Source of the DNA: Eubacterium sp. AF22-9
Lineage (GTDB): Bacteria > Bacillota > Clostridia > Lachnospirales > Lachnospiraceae
Direction: 5' to 3'
Assembly (NCBI GenBank): GCA_003458705.1
Contig: QRVH01000026.1
Coordinates: forward strand, 1 to 33,594
Length of the DNA: 33,594 nucleotides
Positions 32,539-33,594 of the stretch are shown piece by piece. Positions within the stretch are counted from its first letter, which is position 1, and each line of letters begins with the position of its first letter. Position numbers and translations under genes: made by a program. The notes beneath the pieces are model-generated. The model searched no databases. It saw only the letters and a program-made list of their open reading frames with translations, and was not told the DNA's origin.

Positions 32539-33244
32539 GGATTTCACCTGCTTTCTGGTTTTTTCTTACCACATTCATAAACAAATCTTCAAGATTATCT
32601 CCCTGCTTTAATGCTCCTTCGTATCCTAAGATTCCACCTGAAATAATCCCGACTTTATCTGCAAGTAACTGTACCTCTGAGAGAATATGACTGGAGAGAA
32701 TTACAGTGATTCCCTGTTCCGGAAAAGACCGGATCAGCTCTCGTAATTCCTCGATGCCTATTGGATCTAATCCATTCGTAGGTTCATCCAATATCAAAAG
32801 TTCCGGTTCTCCAAGCAATGCCATTGCAATGCCTAGTCTTTGCTTCATCCCCAAAGAAAACTGTCCTGCTTTCTTCTTTCCGGTGTTTGTAAGTGATACA
32901 ATCTGCAAGACCTCATCAATTCTGTTTTCATCTGTACCAAGCAATAATTGTCTTACCTTCAAATTCTCTCTGGCGGAAAGATTTTCATAAATAGGCGGAT
33001 TTTCAATTAACGCTCCTATTTTTGATAAATCTTTCCTATCCAAAAGTTTTCCATCAAAGTAAATCTTTCCTGCAGTTGGTTTCATCATACCGGTCAGCAT
33101 TTTCAATGTGGTAGATTTACCAGCGCCATTCGGTCCAAGCAGTCCATAAATCTGTCCCTTTTCGATATTAAGTGAAACATTATTTACCGCTTTCTGTTTT
33201 CTAAAATATTTACATAGATTTTGTGTCTGTAACATCATTTCCAT
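32531..33244 (-). CDS. Lantibiotic immunity-type ABC transporter ATPase (LanF/CprA-like)
   Basis: A 237-residue ATPase. Walker A GPNGAGKST (about 37-45), Q-loop region LIENPPIYENLSARENL, signature FSLGMKQRL, Walker B LLILDEPTNGLDP and the His switch ILSSHIL. The Q-loop Gln is replaced by Glu (ALIENPP), as known for the BcrA/LanF subgroup of antimicrobial-peptide exporters. AGGAAGGAT precedes the ATG by eight bases. First gene of the five-gene unit transporter-transporter-transporter-regulator-kinase, the same order as CprABC with CprR/CprK genes in clostridia as far as I recall. Confidence 0.9.
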   Translation of the reverse strand: MEMMLQTQNLCKYFRKQKAVNNVSLNIEKGQIYGLLGPNGAGKSTTLKMLTGMMKPTAGKIYFDGKLLDRKDLSKIGALIENPPIYENLSARENLKVRQLLLGTDENRIDEVLQIVSLTNTGKKKAGQFSLGMKQRLGIAMALLGEPELLILDEPTNGLDPIGIEELRELIRSFPEQGITVILSSHILSEVQLLADKVGIISGGILGYEGALKQGDNLEDLFMNVVRKNQKAGEIHG

Positions 33245-33321
33245 CTTTACTATCCTTCCTTCTATATTTCATTTCTTACTGAAATATAACCTAACAGAAA
33301 AAAATAAAGATTTGATGAAGA

Positions 33322-33342
33322 TTTATTCCCGTATGGAATAAA
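33322..33342. promoter_or_regulatory. Candidate operator before the immunity transporter operon
   Basis: TTTATTCC and GGAATAAA form eight-base inverted arms with a five-base centre, about 80 bases before the ATPase start codon. A -10-like TTATAT lies between on the minus strand (about 33283). It is a plausible site for the operon's own response regulator. Confidence 0.35.
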
Positions 33343-33371
33343 CCATCAATTGAATATCATTATCAGAAGCT

Positions 33372-33581
33372 GTGACTCAGTAAGTCCCTTTTCCATATCA
33401 TTTTATATGACATAATTTCATTAATGCAACGAACCTCTGCATTAAAATAATTTTCTAAATTCGTAATGCCATAAAAGTGACTCAGTAAGTCCCTTTTCCA
33501 TATCATTTTATATGACATAATTTCATTAATGCAACGAACCTCTGCATTAAAATAATTTTCTAAATTCGTAATGCCATAAAA
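33372..33581. repeat. Two tandem 105-bp repeats, each with an 8-bp palindrome
   Basis: Positions 33372-33476 and 33477-33581 are near identical head-to-tail copies beginning GTGACTCAGTAAGTCCC. Each contains TTAATGCA, nine bases, then TGCATTAA (33421-33445 and 33526-33550). There is no open frame of note. The array may continue beyond the window end. It could be an iteron-like protein-binding array, a recombination or attachment region, or an assembly duplication. Confidence 0.85.
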
Positions 33582-33594
33582 TGAAAAATATGCA

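Noticed and set aside
29025..33244. A lantibiotic biosynthesis cluster
   Set aside because: Only immunity-type transporter and regulators are seen; no precursor peptide, dehydratase or cyclase gene in the window.
33372..33581. CRISPR array from the tandem repeats at the right end
   Set aside because: The units are contiguous 105-base copies without distinct spacers.

Overview
The window looks like a piece of a gut Lachnospiraceae-type Firmicute (Clostridia). The DNA is low in G+C, Shine-Dalgarno sites are strong (AGGAGG type), hairpin-plus-T terminators are common, and the protein families fit: bile salt hydrolase, a CprABC/LanFEG-like immunity transporter, and 2-hydroxyacyl-CoA dehydratase relatives. 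Nearly all genes lie on the minus strand. Only the bile salt hydrolase, the ATPase after it and one small damaged ORF are on plus. No rRNA, tRNA, CRISPR array or transposase was seen.

Layout, left to right. (1) 1-1745: a bacterial Ig-like surface protein and a small membrane protein whose 3' end is duplicated. (2) 1863-5776: a phosphate unit, with a Na/Pi cotransporter with PhoU-like tail, a PhoP-like regulator and a PhoR-like kinase behind candidate Pho boxes. (3) 5769-10618: a solute-binding lipoprotein fused to a 5'-nucleotidase C-terminal-like domain, followed by a hybrid sensor kinase. (4) 10870-13450, plus strand: bile salt hydrolase and a Lon-type AAA+ ATPase without protease domain. 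(5) 13555-15264: a chemoreceptor. (6) 15375-21998: a small protein, a lipoprotein amidase, then a tightly packed operon with a CooC/AcsF-like nickel ATPase, two 2-hydroxyacyl-CoA dehydratase-family subunits, their ATP-dependent activator, a one-helix membrane protein and a small protein resembling the central part of acetyl-CoA synthase. (7) 22328-27772: an uncharacterised protein with a structured GC-rich leader, a YjbR-MGMT fusion, a 3-hydroxyacyl-CoA dehydrogenase, a zinc-ribbon/TIR/coiled-coil protein and a decayed small gene. (8) 27871-28828: ArsC and a DUF5714 protein. (9) 29025-33244: a three-gene antimicrobial-peptide immunity ABC transporter with its own two-component system. (10) 33372-33581: two tandem 105-bp repeats.

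The most unusual system is the operon at 15375-20675. It joins an ATP-driven low-potential reductase (HgdABC type) to a nickel-insertion ATPase and a miniature acetyl-CoA-synthase-like protein, with no CO dehydrogenase or complete acetyl-CoA synthase nearby. It could be an undescribed ATP-powered redox system.

Three conserved genes (the Na/Pi transporter, the hybrid kinase and the immunity kinase) are each broken by what looks like one missing base, and two small ORFs show similar breaks. This pattern fits indel errors in the sequence at least as well as real pseudogenes, so these genes should be read as possibly intact. The gene functions below are inferred from recognisable motifs, without database searches.
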